Positions 47,401-56,197 of a stretch of DNA of 64,000 bases are shown in pieces (positions within the stretch are counted from its first letter, which is position 1; each line of letters opens with the position of its first letter). A model generated the notes under the pieces. That model was not told where the DNA came from. It did not search any database and saw nothing but the letters and a program-made list of their open reading frames with translations. The translations under genes were made by a program, and so were the position numbers. Source of the stretch: an uncultured Sterolibacterium sp. (lineage in GTDB: Bacteria > Pseudomonadota > Gammaproteobacteria > Burkholderiales > Rhodocyclaceae); contig CAIVDC010000114.1 in NCBI GenBank assembly GCA_903904605.1, forward strand, positions 21,417-85,416, read 5' to 3'.

Positions 47401-50273
47401 CGCTGACCCGACGCGCGATCGACCTCGCCGGACGCGCTCCATTCGAGCAGTCCCTGGCCCCTGAACAGCATCCGCCAGGCCGTGCGCAGGATGGCATCGC
47501 TACTGAAGAATGCCTCGTAGGGGAGACAGGCGAGTTCGAACGCGACCTGAATGAAGCGCCGGTAGGCCGAGTCTGCGACGGCCGCGAAGTGCTGCCTCAA
47601 GTGCACCTCTTCCGGCTTGCGCAAGAGATCCAGGGCGGCAGCGCACAAGGAGGGAATCAGCATGATGCCGATCACCGACAAGGTCCACAACCCGGGCGAC
47701 GACAAGACCGTCCACCCAGCGAGCAGCAGCGCCGTCAGCGCAAAGGGGACGAGGCTCCGGCGCAGGTTGTCGATCAACTTCCATTGCGACAGGGCCGAGA
47801 GCGGATTCGCTTGGCGCTTGCCGTTCGCCGCGCATTTCCCGGGGACATGCGGCAACAGCCAGCCCGCGAGTTGCCAGTCGCCCCGAATCCAGCGGTGGCG
47901 GCGGCTCACATCGGCGCTGTAGCGGGCCGGGCTGGCCTCATACAAGGGCACGTCGCTCAACAGCCCCGAGCGCGCGTAGCAACCCTCCAGAAGGTCATGG
48001 CTGAGGATGCGGTTCTCGGGGAAACGTCCGCCCAAGGCTTGCTCGAAGGCGTCGACATCGTAGATTCCCTTGCCGATGAACGAGCCTTCGCCGAACACGT
48101 CCTGGTAGACGTTGGAGACGACACGCGTGTACGGGTCGATGCCCGCCTCCCCGCCATAGAGGCGCGCATAGCGCGAGCGGCTCGTCGCCGGCAGGCTGAC
48201 CGCCACGCGAGGCTGCAGGATGCCGTAGCCCTCGGTGACGCGCCGCCGCGCAGGGTCGTAGCGAGGACGATTCAGCGGATGCGCCATGACGCCGACCAAT
48301 TGCCGCGCCGCATCCCGCGGCAAGCCCGTATCCGTGTCCAGGGTGATGACATAGCGCACGCCGGACAGGACCGCGGGATCGCCGACGACGAGAGAAAAGC
48401 CGTCGCTTACGCCGCGCAGCAGCGCGTTCAATTGCGCCAGCTTGCCCCGTTTGCGCTCATAGCCCATCCAGACTTTTTCGTTCGAGTTCCAAAGGCGCGG
48501 GCGATGGAAGAGGAAGAACACATCTGCGCTGCCCCGCTCCCCGCGAGCGCGGTATTTCACGTTCAACTCGTCTATTCGGGCCCGGGCCAATTGCAGCAGC
48601 GCCGCATCGCCGCCAAGCGATTCCTCGTCCGCGTCGAGAAAATCAGTCAATAGGCCGAAGTGCAGGCACTCGTCGCGGTTCGCCAGGAACCTGACCTCCA
48701 GCGCCTCGACCAGGTCCTCGACGCCGGCAGTACTGGTGAGCATGGTCGGGATCACTACCAGCGTGCGCGATTGCGGCGGAATACCGGCGGAAAAGTCCAT
48801 CCTGGGGAGCGGATGCGGACTCACCAGCAGCGTCGCGAGCCAGTTCACCACCGCCACGGCCAACTGGCTGGTGCCCAGCAGCAAGAGGGCGCCGATCGGC
48901 CAAAGCAACCAGTGGGACACCCCGGCGGGCATCTGCGCGAGCAGGCTCGCGGTGAGGAGGGCCGTGATCAACGTGATGCTGCCCAGATACAGGACCAGGG
49001 GGCACCGAGCGGCGGCTCGGCCCAGGCTCTCGGCGGCCGAGGCGCGAACGGCCATGGACCGCTCGAGTTCCGCCAAGCCCTTGTCGATCAGGTAGAAACC
49101 GACGTGCGCCGCACGGTTTCCCGTCCCGCTGCCGACATCGCCGGCCGCCCCGGCACGCGCCAGATCGACCGCCTTGCCGGCGACCTCGACCTCGGAGCGA
49201 CGGCTCCGCTTGGCTATTCTTTCCGCTGCGTGACGGTAGCGATCACGGCTGGCAAAATCCATCCTGCCATAGACGCCGCCCGGATCCTCAAGCAGCGTCT
49301 GCTCGACGCAGCTCATGCTCTCGACGAACTCGCGCCAGTCCATCGCGCCCAGAATCCGAAGACTGCCGATGCTGTTGCTGATGGACACCTGATCGGCGGC
49401 CTGTTGCCGGATCTCAGTCTCCACCAGCTGCTCTATCGTCAGGCCCGATTCGGCGAGTCGTTGCTCGATCCAGGTCAAGGGTAAGGCCAGGCTTTGCCCT
49501 CGCCCCTGCAAGCGGCGCGCCAGTTCCGCGACAAACGCGCTGACCATGGGAGGATTCGAGCGCGCCATGTCGGCCGTTGCCAGAATCAGACTCTTGGGAT
49601 CCTTCTCGGCGATCGCCGTCATCTGGTCCGCCCAGGAGCCGGCCAGGTTTCTTTCCCTCAGGCAGGCGGCGATCTGCACGCTGACGCGACGCAGATTCTC
49701 GATGACGGCCAGCCGCAGCATGATGGGAATCGCCCACAACTCGCCGAGCTTGAGGACTGTGACGGTCTGGTAGGCGGACACGAAGCGGCTGAGACTTTCC
49801 GCATGCATGCGGCCATCGCCATGCGCGATATTCTCCAGGGCGATGTCATAGACGCGCGGGCGCCCGGCCGACGGGCCGCGCGCCAGGCGCGGCAGTTCCC
49901 GGCTGTAACCCCGGGGCAGGTGCCGCTTGGCGGTGCGGATCTGTTCCTCGATGAGGTAGAAGTTGTCGAGCAGCCATTCCCCGGCCGGCGTTATCCGCTG
50001 CTTCGCCCTGACCGCCTCGGTCAGCAGCTTGCACACGCCGGCCAGGACTCTTTCGTTCGCAGCCAGGCGCGCCAGCAGCCGATCCGGCGCCCGCCCCGAA
50101 GCCAGCCGGTGCGAGCTCGCGAGCGCCTTGCCGTGCTGCTCCATCTGATCGGCGCTGAACAGCTCCGATCGCAGCGGGGCTTCCTCTTCGGCTGCCACGC
50201 CCGGCCATCGGCTGCCGCCGGGAGGCGTCTTCATCCGTCGAAAATATCCGCTGAGCTTCGTTCCGGCGTTCAA
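41496..50273 (-). CDS. ndvB: Cyclic beta-1,2-glucan synthase
   Basis: 2925 residues, the expected size for NdvB/Cgs. It has a cytoplasmic N-terminal region, membrane helices around [19 protein letters not shown] and [21 protein letters not shown], then a GT84 glycosyltransferase core ([33 protein letters not shown]), more helices, a glycoamylase-like region ([17 protein letters not shown]), and C-terminal GH94 phosphorylase domains ([30 protein letters not shown]). The enzyme makes and cyclises periplasmic beta-1,2-glucan from UDP-glucose, important for osmoadaptation and host contact. It is a single-gene unit here. Confidence 0.95.
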   Translation of the reverse strand: MNAGTKLSGYFRRMKTPPGGSRWPGVAAEEEAPLRSELFSADQMEQHGKALASSHRLASGRAPDRLLARLAANERVLAGVCKLLTEAVRAKQRITPAGEWLLDNFYLIEEQIRTAKRHLPRGYSRELPRLARGPSAGRPRVYDIALENIAHGDGRMHAESLSRFVSAYQTVTVLKLGELWAIPIMLRLAVIENLRRVSVQIAACLRERNLAGSWADQMTAIAEKDPKSLILATADMARSNPPMVSAFVAELARRLQGRGQSLALPLTWIEQRLAESGLTIEQLVETEIRQQAADQVSISNSIGSLRILGAMDWREFVESMSCVEQTLLEDPGGVYGRMDFASRDRYRHAAERIAKRSRRSEVEVAGKAVDLARAGAAGDVGSGTGNRAAHVGFYLIDKGLAELERSMAVRASAAESLGRAAARCPLVLYLGSITLITALLTASLLAQMPAGVSHWLLWPIGALLLLGTSQLAVAVVNWLATLLVSPHPLPRMDFSAGIPPQSRTLVVIPTMLTSTAGVEDLVEALEVRFLANRDECLHFGLLTDFLDADEESLGGDAALLQLARARIDELNVKYRARGERGSADVFFLFHRPRLWNSNEKVWMGYERKRGKLAQLNALLRGVSDGFSLVVGDPAVLSGVRYVITLDTDTGLPRDAARQLVGVMAHPLNRPRYDPARRRVTEGYGILQPRVAVSLPATSRSRYARLYGGEAGIDPYTRVVSNVYQDVFGEGSFIGKGIYDVDAFEQALGGRFPENRILSHDLLEGCYARSGLLSDVPLYEASPARYSADVSRRHRWIRGDWQLAGWLLPHVPGKCAANGKRQANPLSALSQWKLIDNLRRSLVPFALTALLLAGWTVLSSPGLWTLSVIGIMLIPSLCAAALDLLRKPEEVHLRQHFAAVADSAYRRFIQVAFELACLPYEAFFSSDAILRTAWRMLFRGQGLLEWSASGEVDRASGQRRSGRGDLAELGASFSAMWIAPAIAVAAAFQRGPATSAAWAGPILLLWFASPAITWWFSRPLAFRKVALTGAQTRFLRAIARRTWAFFENFVGQEGHWLPPDNYQEYRVAAVAHRTSPTNIGLALLANLSAYDFGYLPAGPLVMRTANTLHTLAGLERHQGHFYNWYDTLTLQPLPPLYVSTVDSGNLAGHLLTLREGLCALADDRILSARLFEGLGDTFRLLADAVDAGDPALAGPLAKFRRELASISAAPPTTLAAARQSLDRLATGAALLATPLAARLEVEAAAAAESEAGEWARALLRQCREALAEIDLLAPWLLRPAPPGGPDAAGLAALTAIPSLRELAAAGGTAAGERLAAIEALALQSLALAQMEFDFLFDKTRHLLYIGYNVDERRADSGHYDLLASEARLCTFVAIAQGQLPQESWFSLGRLLTGTAGEPVLLSWSGSMFEYLMPRLVMPSYDNTLLDQTCKAAVARQIEYGAQRGVPWGISESGYNTVDVQLNYQYRAFGVPGLGLKRGLADDLVVAPYASALALMVAPEAACLNLQRLAGKGLLGRFGFYEAIDYTPARQRRGQSSTVVKSFMAHHQGMSLLALAYLLLERPMQKRFESNRLFQAVMLLLQERIPKATALFPNEAQLSEVSSMSFTAEMPVRVFNSPDTQIPEVQLLSNGRYHVMITNAGGGYSRWKDLAVTRWHEDGTCDDWGSFCYIREAASGEFWSNTYQPTRRRPDGYEAIFSEGRAEFRRRDSVGEGADVGKFETYTEIVVSPEDDIELRRVRITNRSRKTRSIEVTSYAEVVIAAPAADALHPAFSNLFVQTEILPERSAILCHRRSRSSGEQAAWMFHLMAVHAANVGAASYETDRSRFIGRSRSLASPLTMRDSSSLSGSDGSVLDPIVAIRYSLTLAPGDSATIDMVSGIAESRDVAVGLVEKYQDRHLSDRVFELTWTHSQVVLRQLDATDADAQLYARLANCVIYANASLRADPAVLIKNRRGQSGLWGYAISGDLPIVLLQIGDAANIDLVRQLVQAHAYWRLKGLAVDLVIWNEDHAGYRQRLQEQIMGLIASGIEASVIDRPGGIFVRPAEQISSEDRILLHSVARAVLIDERGTLAEQLDHRRLAEPYGQRFTPTRPHLPEAPSAVVDVTSLRSDLILSNGLGGFTPDGHEYVMALAPGQVTPAPWANVLANPHFGTLVSESGGAYTWSENAHEFRLTPWHNDPVSDSSGEALYLRDEETGYVWSPTPLPVGAQSTYLIRHGFGYSVFETRSAGIRTELWVYVAIDAAVKFSVLKVKNESGRPRRLSATGYVEWVLGDLRAKSAMHVSTEIDAQSGALTARNPYNKEFEDRLAFFDVDDQKRSLSGDRTEFLGRNGTLRDPAALKRSRLSGRVGAALDPCAALQVSFELAEGEERDIVFRLGVGRDIEDARRLVQRFRGDAAARGALEAVWRHWNHTLGAVQVETPEPSIDVLSNGWLVYQTLACRVWARSGYYQSGGAFGFRDQLQDVMALIHADPARVREHLLLCASRQFQEGDVQHWWHPPAGRGVRTRCSDDYLWLPLAVCRYVVCTGDSRVLDAPVHFLEGRPVGAEDDSYYDLPDRSADTASLYEHCVRAVRHGLHFGGHGLPLMGSGDWNDGMNLVGIQGKGESVWLGFFLCEVLGQFADVAAARGDSAFAELCLGQRQVLRQNIEEHGWDGEWYLRAYFDDGTPLGSAANAECRIDSIPQSWSVLSGISDGSGDSARSRLAMKAVELRLVRRDQGLVQLLDPPFDKSGADPGYIRGYVPGVRENGGQYTHAAVWAAMAFAALGERERAWELLRMINPVNRALSKEGLASYKVEPYVVVADVYAAAQHVGRGGWSWYTGSAGWTYRLVVESLLGLRLTGDLLHLVPCLPEEWPGCRIHYRYRETLYHITVVQQRDGGQGKSVVTKVTVDGVLSQDKSIALVDDRQEHRVEVSIQVGIVPEIRKE

Positions 50274-50375
50274 TTCAGAAGACCCTTTCGAGAGGATGGA
50301 ACTAGCACAACAGGCCCCGGCCGCAATGGTGTCGAAGACCCTGCTGGAGCATAGTCACAGCGCCCGATGCGGTCG

Positions 50376-50389
50376 GTACGTTGGCGCAC
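50376..50389 (+). promoter_or_regulatory. Stress-regulon palindrome, degenerate copy 6a
   Basis: GTACGTTGGCGCAC followed by ATACCG lies 172 nt before the gene at 50561, in the gap 50274-50560 which holds no other feature. Confidence 0.4.
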
Positions 50390-50472
50390 ATACCGGCAAG
50401 GACGATCTTCGTCGCGCAGGCCAGGGGCGAGCCATATCGCGGAGGAAGTGAACAGATACGCCTGGCTGCTGC

Positions 50473-50486
50473 GTGCGCTGGGCCAC
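50473..50486 (+). promoter_or_regulatory. Stress-regulon palindrome, degenerate copy 6b
   Basis: GTGCGCTGGGCCAC followed by AGACAG lies 75 nt before the ATG at 50561. The left arm is perfect and the right arm is altered. Confidence 0.4.
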
Positions 50487-50560
50487 AGACAGACCTTGCG
50501 GATCGGCCTAATATGGTCGGCCGGATCGAAGTTGATTCCTGTCCGAAGGAGGCATTCCTT

Positions 50561-51616
50561 ATGACGAACTCAATTCAGGCGGTACAGGCAGTCATCGCGG
50601 TCGATATCATCCCGGCTTCGACGCATATCGCCCCCTTGCCCCCGGCTGAGATTGCCACGCCCGACGCAAGCGCGCCGGTAACACGGGCGAAGACCGCCGG
50701 CGTCCCGGCTGCCGCCAATGACGTGGGCAGCCTCGACGCCAAGACGATGGCCGAACTGGTCGCGCTACTCGGCATCGGCGCGACCGCCACCAGTTCCACC
50801 GCCGCCGATTCCGTGAGCGGTTTGCAGACCTTGCCCGCCATAATCGCCAATGCCCTGGACTCGATCCTGGCCGAGAATTCAAGTCTGTCGTTTGCCTCCG
50901 GCGCGGATATGCTCACGGTCAATCAGACGCTGACCCACCAGAGTTCCCATCTTCTCGATACGCCATTGACGGGAGTCGTCTCATCCGTCGCAGAGAGCAT
51001 CCTCAGCCCAACGGACGTGCTTCAAGGACTGCCGTCCCACCCGTCGGCGGCAGCCTTCGAGAGTCTGCTGTCCGCCGACCCGGGTCTGGCATCGACGCCG
51101 GCAAACGCCACGGTGCGCAGCCTGCAAAATCAACTCGCCCAGGTAACGGCTCAGACGGCGGCGGCCATCGGCGCGACCGGCGCCGCCCCTGCGACGCCCC
51201 TGGCCGCTGCTGCGTCCACGCCTGCGGCGCCCCCCGCCCTTGCCGCAGTGCCGCTGTCCGGCCCGGCTCCGCCGCTCACGGCAGCCCCTGCAGCCGTGAG
51301 CGCGGCCGCCGTCACGCCGGCGGCGGTCGCCGCGACCGGCAAGTCGGCCACGACCAGCGCAGGACTGAATGCGGGCAGCACTGCGACCGCGGTCGATGAG
51401 ACCGTCAGCAATGTCAACCAGGACTTCCTGGCCCAGGCAATCGCCACCATCTCGAGCGATCCCGCTTACGCCGCAACGGCAGCGTCGCTCTATGCGAACG
51501 CGGCGATCTTTCGCTCGCAACAAGCCGCCGACGTCGCCTTGACCATCGACTCCATCGCGCTCAAACCGGTAAGCCCCGTATCCACGGTCAAAGCGGTCCG
51601 AGGAACGGTCGAATAG
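50561..51616 (+). CDS. Ala/Pro/Thr-rich hypothetical protein
   Basis: 351 residues with no recognised domain. The N-terminal part (to about residue 190) is ordinary; the middle (about residues 200-275) is a low-complexity Ala/Pro/Thr stretch (TPLAAAASTPAAPPALAAVP); the end resumes ordinary helical sequence (VNQDFLAQAIATISSDPAYAATAASLYANAAIF). There is no signal peptide. AAGGAGG stands before the ATG at 50561. The function is unknown. Confidence 0.7.
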   Translation: MTNSIQAVQAVIAVDIIPASTHIAPLPPAEIATPDASAPVTRAKTAGVPAAANDVGSLDAKTMAELVALLGIGATATSSTAADSVSGLQTLPAIIANALDSILAENSSLSFASGADMLTVNQTLTHQSSHLLDTPLTGVVSSVAESILSPTDVLQGLPSHPSAAAFESLLSADPGLASTPANATVRSLQNQLAQVTAQTAAAIGATGAAPATPLAAAASTPAAPPALAAVPLSGPAPPLTAAPAAVSAAAVTPAAVAATGKSATTSAGLNAGSTATAVDETVSNVNQDFLAQAIATISSDPAYAATAASLYANAAIFRSQQAADVALTIDSIALKPVSPVSTVKAVRGTVE

Positions 51617-51694
51617 TCGGGATTTCGTTCGCGCCGGCGATCCGGCGGCGAATTTGCCGGGCCATGCCGCCGGCCGAAGCTGTTTCCGGCCTAT

Positions 51695-51708
51695 GTTCGC
51701 TGGCGCAC
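51695..51708 (+). promoter_or_regulatory. Stress-regulon palindrome copy 7
   Basis: GTTCGCTGGCGCAC followed by GGAATG lies 152 nt before the SYLF gene. Confidence 0.55.
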
Positions 51709-51859
51709 GGAATGACTTCGGCAAACGCGGAGAATCCGGGGGAGGCTGGGCGCCAGCCGAGGAAGATTGCCGGAGAGAACATTTCGACCCTTCCTTCTTC
51801 GATCCGATGCTTTCAATCGTCTTCGAACAAAATTTCGCAACAACCTTGAGGATAAGAAA

Positions 51860-52429
51860 ATGACCAAGATACGTCGCACTCTGAACAAGGCCCTGCTCGT
51901 CGCCGTCGCCACATTCTCGCTCGGGGCGATGAGCGGCCAGGCCAATGCCGCAAGCGCAGAAGACCTGAACAAGGACGCCGCCCAGGCGCTGCAGATCCTG
52001 TACAAGAGCAATCCCGTCGCCGAAAGCATCGCCAAGAACGCCAGGGCGATCCTGGTGTTCCCCAAGATCATCAAGGCCGGACTCGTCTTCGGCGGCAGCT
52101 ACGGCGAAGGGGTGCTCACCAAGGGTACGCATTTCGCCGGCTACTACAATTCCGTTTCCGCGTCCTGGGGCTGGCAGGCCGGCGCCGAGTCATACGCCTA
52201 CGTGGTATTTCTCATGAGCGACAAGGCCGTGAAGTATCTCGACAAGTCGAAGGGTTGGGAAATCGGTGTCGGGCCTACCGTCGTCGTGGTGAATGAAGGG
52301 ATCGCCAAGAACCTGTCGTCGTCGACATTGAAAGACGACGCCTACGCCTTCATTTTCGACCAGCAGGGACTCATGGCCAGCCTCAGCATCGAAGGCACGA
52401 AGATTTCCCGCATCAAGCCGAAGTCCTGA
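51860..52429 (+). CDS. Periplasmic SYLF/Ysc84-domain lipid-binding protein
   Basis: 189 residues with a cleavable signal peptide (residues 1-30, cleavage near SGQANA-AS), followed by the SYLF/Ysc84 fold: NARAILVFPKIIKAGLVFGGSYGEGVL, SASWGWQAGAESYAYVVFLMS and FDQQGLMASLSIEGTKI. SYLF proteins bind phosphoinositides in eukaryotes; bacterial ones are stress-induced envelope proteins. GAGGATAAGAAA stands before the ATG. A perfect hairpin follows. Confidence 0.88.
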   Translation: MTKIRRTLNKALLVAVATFSLGAMSGQANAASAEDLNKDAAQALQILYKSNPVAESIAKNARAILVFPKIIKAGLVFGGSYGEGVLTKGTHFAGYYNSVSASWGWQAGAESYAYVVFLMSDKAVKYLDKSKGWEIGVGPTVVVVNEGIAKNLSSSTLKDDAYAFIFDQQGLMASLSIEGTKISRIKPKS

Positions 52430-52456
52430 TCCGGGCCGTTTCGACCCCTCGTGACT

Positions 52457-52487
52457 GCAGGCGGCGCTCCGATGGGGCGCCGCCTGC
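52457..52487 (+). terminator. Hairpin after SYLF gene
   Basis: GCAGGCGGCGC and GCGCCGCCTGC form an 11-bp perfect stem. No T-run follows. Confidence 0.55.
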
Positions 52488-52540
52488 ATCGCTCGCCAGC
52501 CATCCGGCCGAGCAAACCATGATTCGCCCGGGATTGACGC

Positions 52541-52821
52541 TGTTGCAGCGGAGTCAAAGGGCAACTCCTGGCGGAAATCGATCCTTAGGCCTATCAGGCC
52601 AAAGTAGACGCGGATCAAGCCCGACTGCAGAATCTTCAGGCGCAGATCAGCCAGGCCCGCTCCATCTTGCGCGGAGACTCGCCGCGCTGGCCGGTGTGGA
52701 CAACACTTTGGCCGCCGAAGGCCGCACCACGTCGCAGGAGTTGCTGTAGGAAGCCGCCGCTCTGTTAGCCGTCGCTCTATTCAAGGCGCTCGGGGGTTCC
52801 TGGCGAATGCCGGAAAGCTAG
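52541..52821 (+). pseudogene. Relic of an RND efflux adaptor/outer-membrane gene pair
   Basis: The first part reads GVKGQLLAEIDP, then a TAG at 52586-52588, then AYQAKVDADQARLQNLQAQIS in the same frame. This is the lipoyl/coiled-coil start of an RND adaptor with a nonsense codon. After more frame damage the end reads EAAALLAVALFKALGGSWR (52750-52818), the C-terminal signature of a NodT outer-membrane channel. Everything between (most of both genes) is gone. The intact pump at 28.8-34.5 kb has related sequences. Confidence 0.5.
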
Positions 52822-53032
52822 AAGATCCAGTTGCGGTTCGCCGCCGGAACTCCTCCAGCTGGCGCGCGGATTGCTTTTTCTCGATGGCGTTGCGTCGCCG
52901 GTTACTTTCGACAATCTGCCCGCGCCTTCCATCGGCCGCCCGAAGCGGATCGCAGATCATTTCACGCAGCGCTTCGTTGATGCTGGCCACACACTGCCTG
53001 CCGATGCCGGCGAATCGTCCCCAGTTCATCAT
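52781..53032 (-). CDS. Diverged CsbD-like protein
   Basis: 83 residues. MMNWGRFAGIGRQCVASINEAL and DGRRGQIVESNRRRNAIEKKQSARQLEEF line up with the CsbD pattern MNWdrveGnwkQ...DGkRdQLvgkiqerYGi.kdeAErQvdeF, but several core positions differ. GGGAG stands five nt before the tandem ATG. The last 20 or so residues run antisense through the efflux relic and may be extraneous. It is a weakened CsbD paralogue or a decaying gene. Confidence 0.5.
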   Translation of the reverse strand: MMNWGRFAGIGRQCVASINEALREMICDPLRAADGRRGQIVESNRRRNAIEKKQSARQLEEFRRRTATGSSSFPAFARNPRAP

Positions 53033-53116
53033 GAACTCCCGTCTCTGCTATTGCGCGATCCCGGTTGGGATTCGCGCATACCGGTTTCATCCTGAACCTA
53101 ACATTGCGCATGGTCT

Positions 53117-53130
53117 GTTCGCCAGCGCAC
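53117..53130. promoter_or_regulatory. Stress-regulon palindrome copy 8, between divergent genes
   Basis: GTTCGCCAGCGCAC; on the minus strand GTGCGCTGGCGAAC followed by AGACCA. It is 85 nt from the CsbD-like start and 89 nt from the DUF3309 start, so it could serve both. Confidence 0.6.
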
Positions 53131-53218
53131 ACCGGTGATATGCCATTTGACTATCCTCAAGGCACATGGCATTATCCGACAAGACCATGAGGCCGCCGCG
53201 ACGATTGGGAGACGACAA

Positions 53219-53377
53219 ATGTCATTAGGGACGATTCTGCTGATCATCGTGATTCTGATGCTGATCGGCGCAATTCCAGGCTGGCCCCATAGCCGGGGCT
53301 GGGGCTACGGTCCCAGCGGCGGACTGGGTCTGGTGCTGCTGATCCTGCTGATCCTGTGGCTGACGGGCAGGATATAG
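53219..53377 (+). CDS. DUF3309 small membrane protein (copy 1)
   Basis: 52 residues: MSLGTILLIIVILMLIGAIPGW, then PHSRGWGYGPSGGLGLVLL and a second hydrophobic stretch ending LWLTGRI. The PxWPHSRxWGYGPSG centre is the DUF3309 hallmark. GGGAGACGACAA precedes the ATG. A paralogue lies at 53947-54099. The function is unknown. Confidence 0.85.
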   Translation: MSLGTILLIIVILMLIGAIPGWPHSRGWGYGPSGGLGLVLLILLILWLTGRI

Positions 53378-53521
53378 CGCGCTGCAGCGGACCCTCGATA
53401 GACTTAAGCGATAGAGCCCCCCAGTTTTTCAGCGCAACGAAAGTTGCGGGCAGGCGCCCTCCGATTCAATTCCAGTATCGAGGGCATATTTGGCATCTTC
53501 ACTCATCCGGAGAATCTCGTC

Positions 53522-53833
53522 ATGGCACAACTCAAGCGTTTCCCCATTTTCGTTCTCGCTGTCATGTTGGCATTTCTCGTAGGCTGCGCAGCTACGTCAA
53601 AACAGGAAGGCACGGGAGAATATTTCGACGACACGGTTCTGACCACGAAGGTCAAGGCAGAAATCTTCAATGAGCCGACGCTGAAATCCGCCGAAATCAA
53701 CGTCGAAACCTTCAAGGGCGTCGTGCAGTTGAGTGGCTTCCTCAGTTCCCGAGCCGCTATCGACAAGGCGGTCGAACTGGCGCGCAGCGTCAAGGGCGTA
53801 AAGTCGGTCAAGAATGACATGCTGGTCAAATGA
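53522..53833 (+). CDS. BON-domain lipoprotein (copy 1)
   Basis: 103 residues. A signal peptide with a lipobox (LAFLVGC) is followed by one BON domain (FDDTVLTTKVKAEIFNEP, NVETFKGVVQLSGFLSS, VKGVKSVKNDM). BON domains bind phospholipids or peptidoglycan in periplasmic proteins such as OsmY. GGAG lies before the ATG. A close paralogue of identical length is at 59705. Confidence 0.88.
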   Translation: MAQLKRFPIFVLAVMLAFLVGCAATSKQEGTGEYFDDTVLTTKVKAEIFNEPTLKSAEINVETFKGVVQLSGFLSSRAAIDKAVELARSVKGVKSVKNDMLVK

Positions 53834-53889
53834 TCCTGATCGGCGCCGACGGCTACGAGAAACCTGCCAGTAGATATCCACACTGAAGC

Positions 53890-53921
53890 GCGCAGGCGGC
53901 CTTTCCCGGGCTTGCCTGCGC
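53890..53921. terminator. Convergent hairpin
   Basis: GCGCAGGC and GCCTGCGC pair across a 16-nt loop between the convergent BON and DUF3309 genes. Confidence 0.45.
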
Positions 53922-53946
53922 AACGCAGTCCCGCTCCGGCGTCCTC

Positions 53947-54099
53947 CTATATGCGCCCGGTGAGCAGCATGATAATCAGGATGATGACGATCAGCCCCGT
54001 GACGCCGCTCGGGCCATAGCCCCAGTTGCGGCTGTGCGGCCAGGCCGGGAAAGCGCCGACGAGCGCGAGGATCAGGATGATCAGCAGGATGGTGCCCAT
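53947..54099 (-). CDS. DUF3309 small membrane protein (copy 2)
   Basis: 50 residues, MGTILLIILILALVGAFPAW, PHSRNWGYGPSGVTGLIVIIL and a C-terminal MLLTGRI: a clear paralogue of the gene at 53219. GGGAG precedes the ATG. A stress palindrome lies about 110 nt upstream on the same strand. The longer frame that runs through it is not needed. Confidence 0.85.
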   Translation of the reverse strand: MGTILLIILILALVGAFPAWPHSRNWGYGPSGVTGLIVIILIIMLLTGRI

Positions 54100-54208
54100 G
54101 ATTGACTCCCAGTTCAGGATTAAGGAACCGGCCCGCGGAAGAAGCGCCGGAGACGGGGTAATGAACGAATTGACGAGGCAGATTAAGCCGAGACCGGCAG
54201 ACAGGTCT

Positions 54209-54222
54209 GTGCGCTGCCGTAC
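54209..54222 (-). promoter_or_regulatory. Stress-regulon palindrome copy 9
   Basis: Read on the minus strand it is GTACGGCAGCGCAC followed by AGACCT, 110 nt upstream of the DUF3309 copy at 53947-54099. Confidence 0.55.
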
Positions 54223-54376
54223 CAAATTCCGCCGGACATTCCGGGCCACCGCCACTGCTCGAAACTTTCCATGGGAGTGCCGCTGTCGCAGCCAGCCTTT
54301 ACGCAGTGATATTACTTTGGTAGGATTATATTGATGGTGAATCCAACCCGGATAGCCCGACTGAACGGAGACGCCC

Positions 54377-54832
54377 ATGTATACCCGCACCCTGCTTCTC
54401 GTTTGTTCTCTTTCGCTGGCCGCAGCGTCGGCGTTCGCGAAGGAGGAGTTTGCCACCGCAAAGGAAGCCGAGGCCATGGTCAAGATGGCCGTGGACGGGA
54501 TCAAGGCCAACAAGCAGAAAACCCTGGATGAGATCAACAGCAAGGATGCCAAATGGGTCGACCGGGACTTGTACGCGGTCGTCTATGACATGAATGGCAA
54601 AGTCGCGGCGCACGGCGCGAATCCGAAACTGGTCGGCAAGGATCTGATCGAAATCAAGGATGCCGATGGCAAGGCGTTCGTAAAGGAGCGGGTGGAACTG
54701 GCCAAAAGCAAAGGCAAGTTCTGGCAGGACTACCGGTTCACCGATCCCCTGACGAGAAAATTATTGGCCAAGACCGCGTACTGCGAGAAGGTCGAGGATC
54801 TGATCGCCTGCGCCGGCATCTACAAGCGATAA
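54377..54832 (+). CDS. Periplasmic single-Cache-domain protein
   Basis: 151 residues with a signal peptide (residues 1-21, AASAFA-KEE) and one Cache domain: MVKMAVDGIKANKQKTLDEI, YAVVYDMNGKVAAHGANPKLVGKD and FWQDYRFTDP. Cache domains bind small ligands; on its own it would be a soluble periplasmic sensor or binding protein. The ATG follows AACGGAGACGCC. Confidence 0.85.
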   Translation: MYTRTLLLVCSLSLAAASAFAKEEFATAKEAEAMVKMAVDGIKANKQKTLDEINSKDAKWVDRDLYAVVYDMNGKVAAHGANPKLVGKDLIEIKDADGKAFVKERVELAKSKGKFWQDYRFTDPLTRKLLAKTAYCEKVEDLIACAGIYKR

Positions 54833-54942
54833 CAGCGCTACCTGAGTGCGCTGCCATCGTCACTCGACAGCGAGTGACTGCCGCTTCTTTCTGTGGCGTC
54901 CTGCTGCGATGCGTGCGATGATGCTCGCCAGGAGGTCGTCCG

Positions 54943-55215
54943 ATGGGCTTTCGCTTAAGGAATTGCATCAGGGTCATTCCCGCCCTCTGGCTCAAGCTGT
55001 GCAGCTGCGCCAGCAAGTCTGTCGGCGGCAGGCGTCTGACCGGCGAGCCGGCTGCTTCCGGCGCCGGCGCTCGATCGACTTCCGGCACGGACGTCGATCG
55101 AGAGGATGCGGCGCACGCCGACACCCCGCCGGCAAAGTCGGCTTGTGATTCGCTGTGGTTCTGGCTATTGCTCGTGGTGCTGGCGGCGGTGGTGCTCCGC
55201 TACCTGGTGCGGTAA
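54943..55215 (+). CDS. Hypothetical protein with C-terminal membrane helix
   Basis: 90 residues. A basic, Cys-containing N-terminus (MGFRLRNCIRVIPALWLKLC), a polar Ser/Asp/Ala-rich middle and a C-terminal hydrophobic helix SLWFWLLLVVLAAVVLRYLVR. AGGAGG precedes the ATG. The helix resembles that of the small protein at 55315 and the two upstream leaders look alike, so it may be a damaged duplicate. Confidence 0.45.
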   Translation: MGFRLRNCIRVIPALWLKLCSCASKSVGGRRLTGEPAASGAGARSTSGTDVDREDAAHADTPPAKSACDSLWFWLLLVVLAAVVLRYLVR

Positions 55216-55314
55216 CAGCCCGCGCCCTTCGACCCGCCCTTCGGCTGAGTTTCCGGCGGCGCCCCTAGCGCCGCCGCTCAATGCGTGTCATGCTCGCCGC
55301 CAGGAGACAAAAGC

Positions 55315-55473
55315 ATGGCTAAGACCAAATTGACCATCAGCCATCCCCACACCGGGATCAAGCACAATACCAGTTCTGCCAGAACCCCCGAACATTCGTC
55401 GCGCGGTTTCGACTGGTTCTGGCTCCTGCTGGCCCTCATTTCCATCCTGGCGATTGCCATCGCTGCCCACTGA
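55315..55473 (+). CDS. Small membrane-anchored protein
   Basis: 52 residues: a polar N-terminus (MAKTKLTISHPHTGIKHNTSS) and one C-terminal membrane helix DWFWLLLALISILAIAIAAH. AGGAGA precedes the ATG. No family is recognised. It is similar in layout to the protein at 54943. Confidence 0.55.
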   Translation: MAKTKLTISHPHTGIKHNTSSARTPEHSSRGFDWFWLLLALISILAIAIAAH

Positions 55474-55504
55474 GCGTGCCGGCCGACTCGCCCGTCAGGC
55501 GGGA

Positions 55505-55903
55505 TCAGGCTTCATCTTCGTCTTCCGGATCCTGTACGACATCGCCTATGGAGACGATGCCCACACATTTCTTGTCGTCGTCGAGCACCGGCAGATGGCG
55601 GATGTTTTTCTTGGCCATCAGCGTCATCGCCTCCTTTCGACTCATCCGGAGCTTCGCGCAAATCAGCTTCTTCGTCATGATCTCGTCAATCCGCGTCGCC
55701 GCCGCCGACTTCCCCTCCAGCGCGACTTTCCGCGCATAGTCGCGTTCGGAAACGACGCCGACAAGCTTCCCCTCATCCAGCACCAGCAGGGCGCCGACCT
55801 CATAGGCAGCCATGCGCTTGAGCGCCTCCTGGACGGTGTCGTTCGGGGCGATGCTCACGATGGGCCCGGGACGCGAGCCGAGAACCTGGGCTATGGTGTT
55901 CAT
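55505..55903 (-). CDS. CBS-domain pair protein
   Basis: 132 residues made of two CBS domains (ALLVLDEGKLVGVVSERDYARKV and IRHLPVLDDDKKCVGIVSIGDVV), the compact form of stand-alone CBS regulators. Such proteins bind AMP/ATP or similar and respond to energy state. AAGGAGG stands seven nt before the ATG at 55903. The AT-rich 55904-56000 stretch upstream probably holds its promoter. It is unrelated in detail to the longer CBS protein at 937. Confidence 0.88.
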   Translation of the reverse strand: MNTIAQVLGSRPGPIVSIAPNDTVQEALKRMAAYEVGALLVLDEGKLVGVVSERDYARKVALEGKSAAATRIDEIMTKKLICAKLRMSRKEAMTLMAKKNIRHLPVLDDDKKCVGIVSIGDVVQDPEDEDEA

Positions 55904-56197
55904 ATATTCCTCCTTAGGATAATTTTTATCGGTATTGCCAAGCTAGACCAATCAAGCCCGTAACAACAATAGATTGTTTGGATCAAAGAATAGAATTGCG
56001 CGGACGCGCATTCGGTGCCGGCGTGCTAAAGCGTCATCGGCGCCGTGCGGTGACGATCGCTTCCTGGTTGCGCAAGGACGCTACCCGATCCCGCAGATGA
56101 GCACAGCGGATGAGGATCACCCTGGTCCAGGCGCCGGAAATCCGGGAACGCCGGCGCAGCAGGTCTTCGCGCCCGAACGGCGTTTGTCGCAGCCGAT

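Noticed and set aside
54943..55473. One frameshifted gene spanning 54943-55473
   Set aside because: Each frame has its own ribosome site and its own C-terminal membrane helix, so two separate small genes or a duplication fit better.
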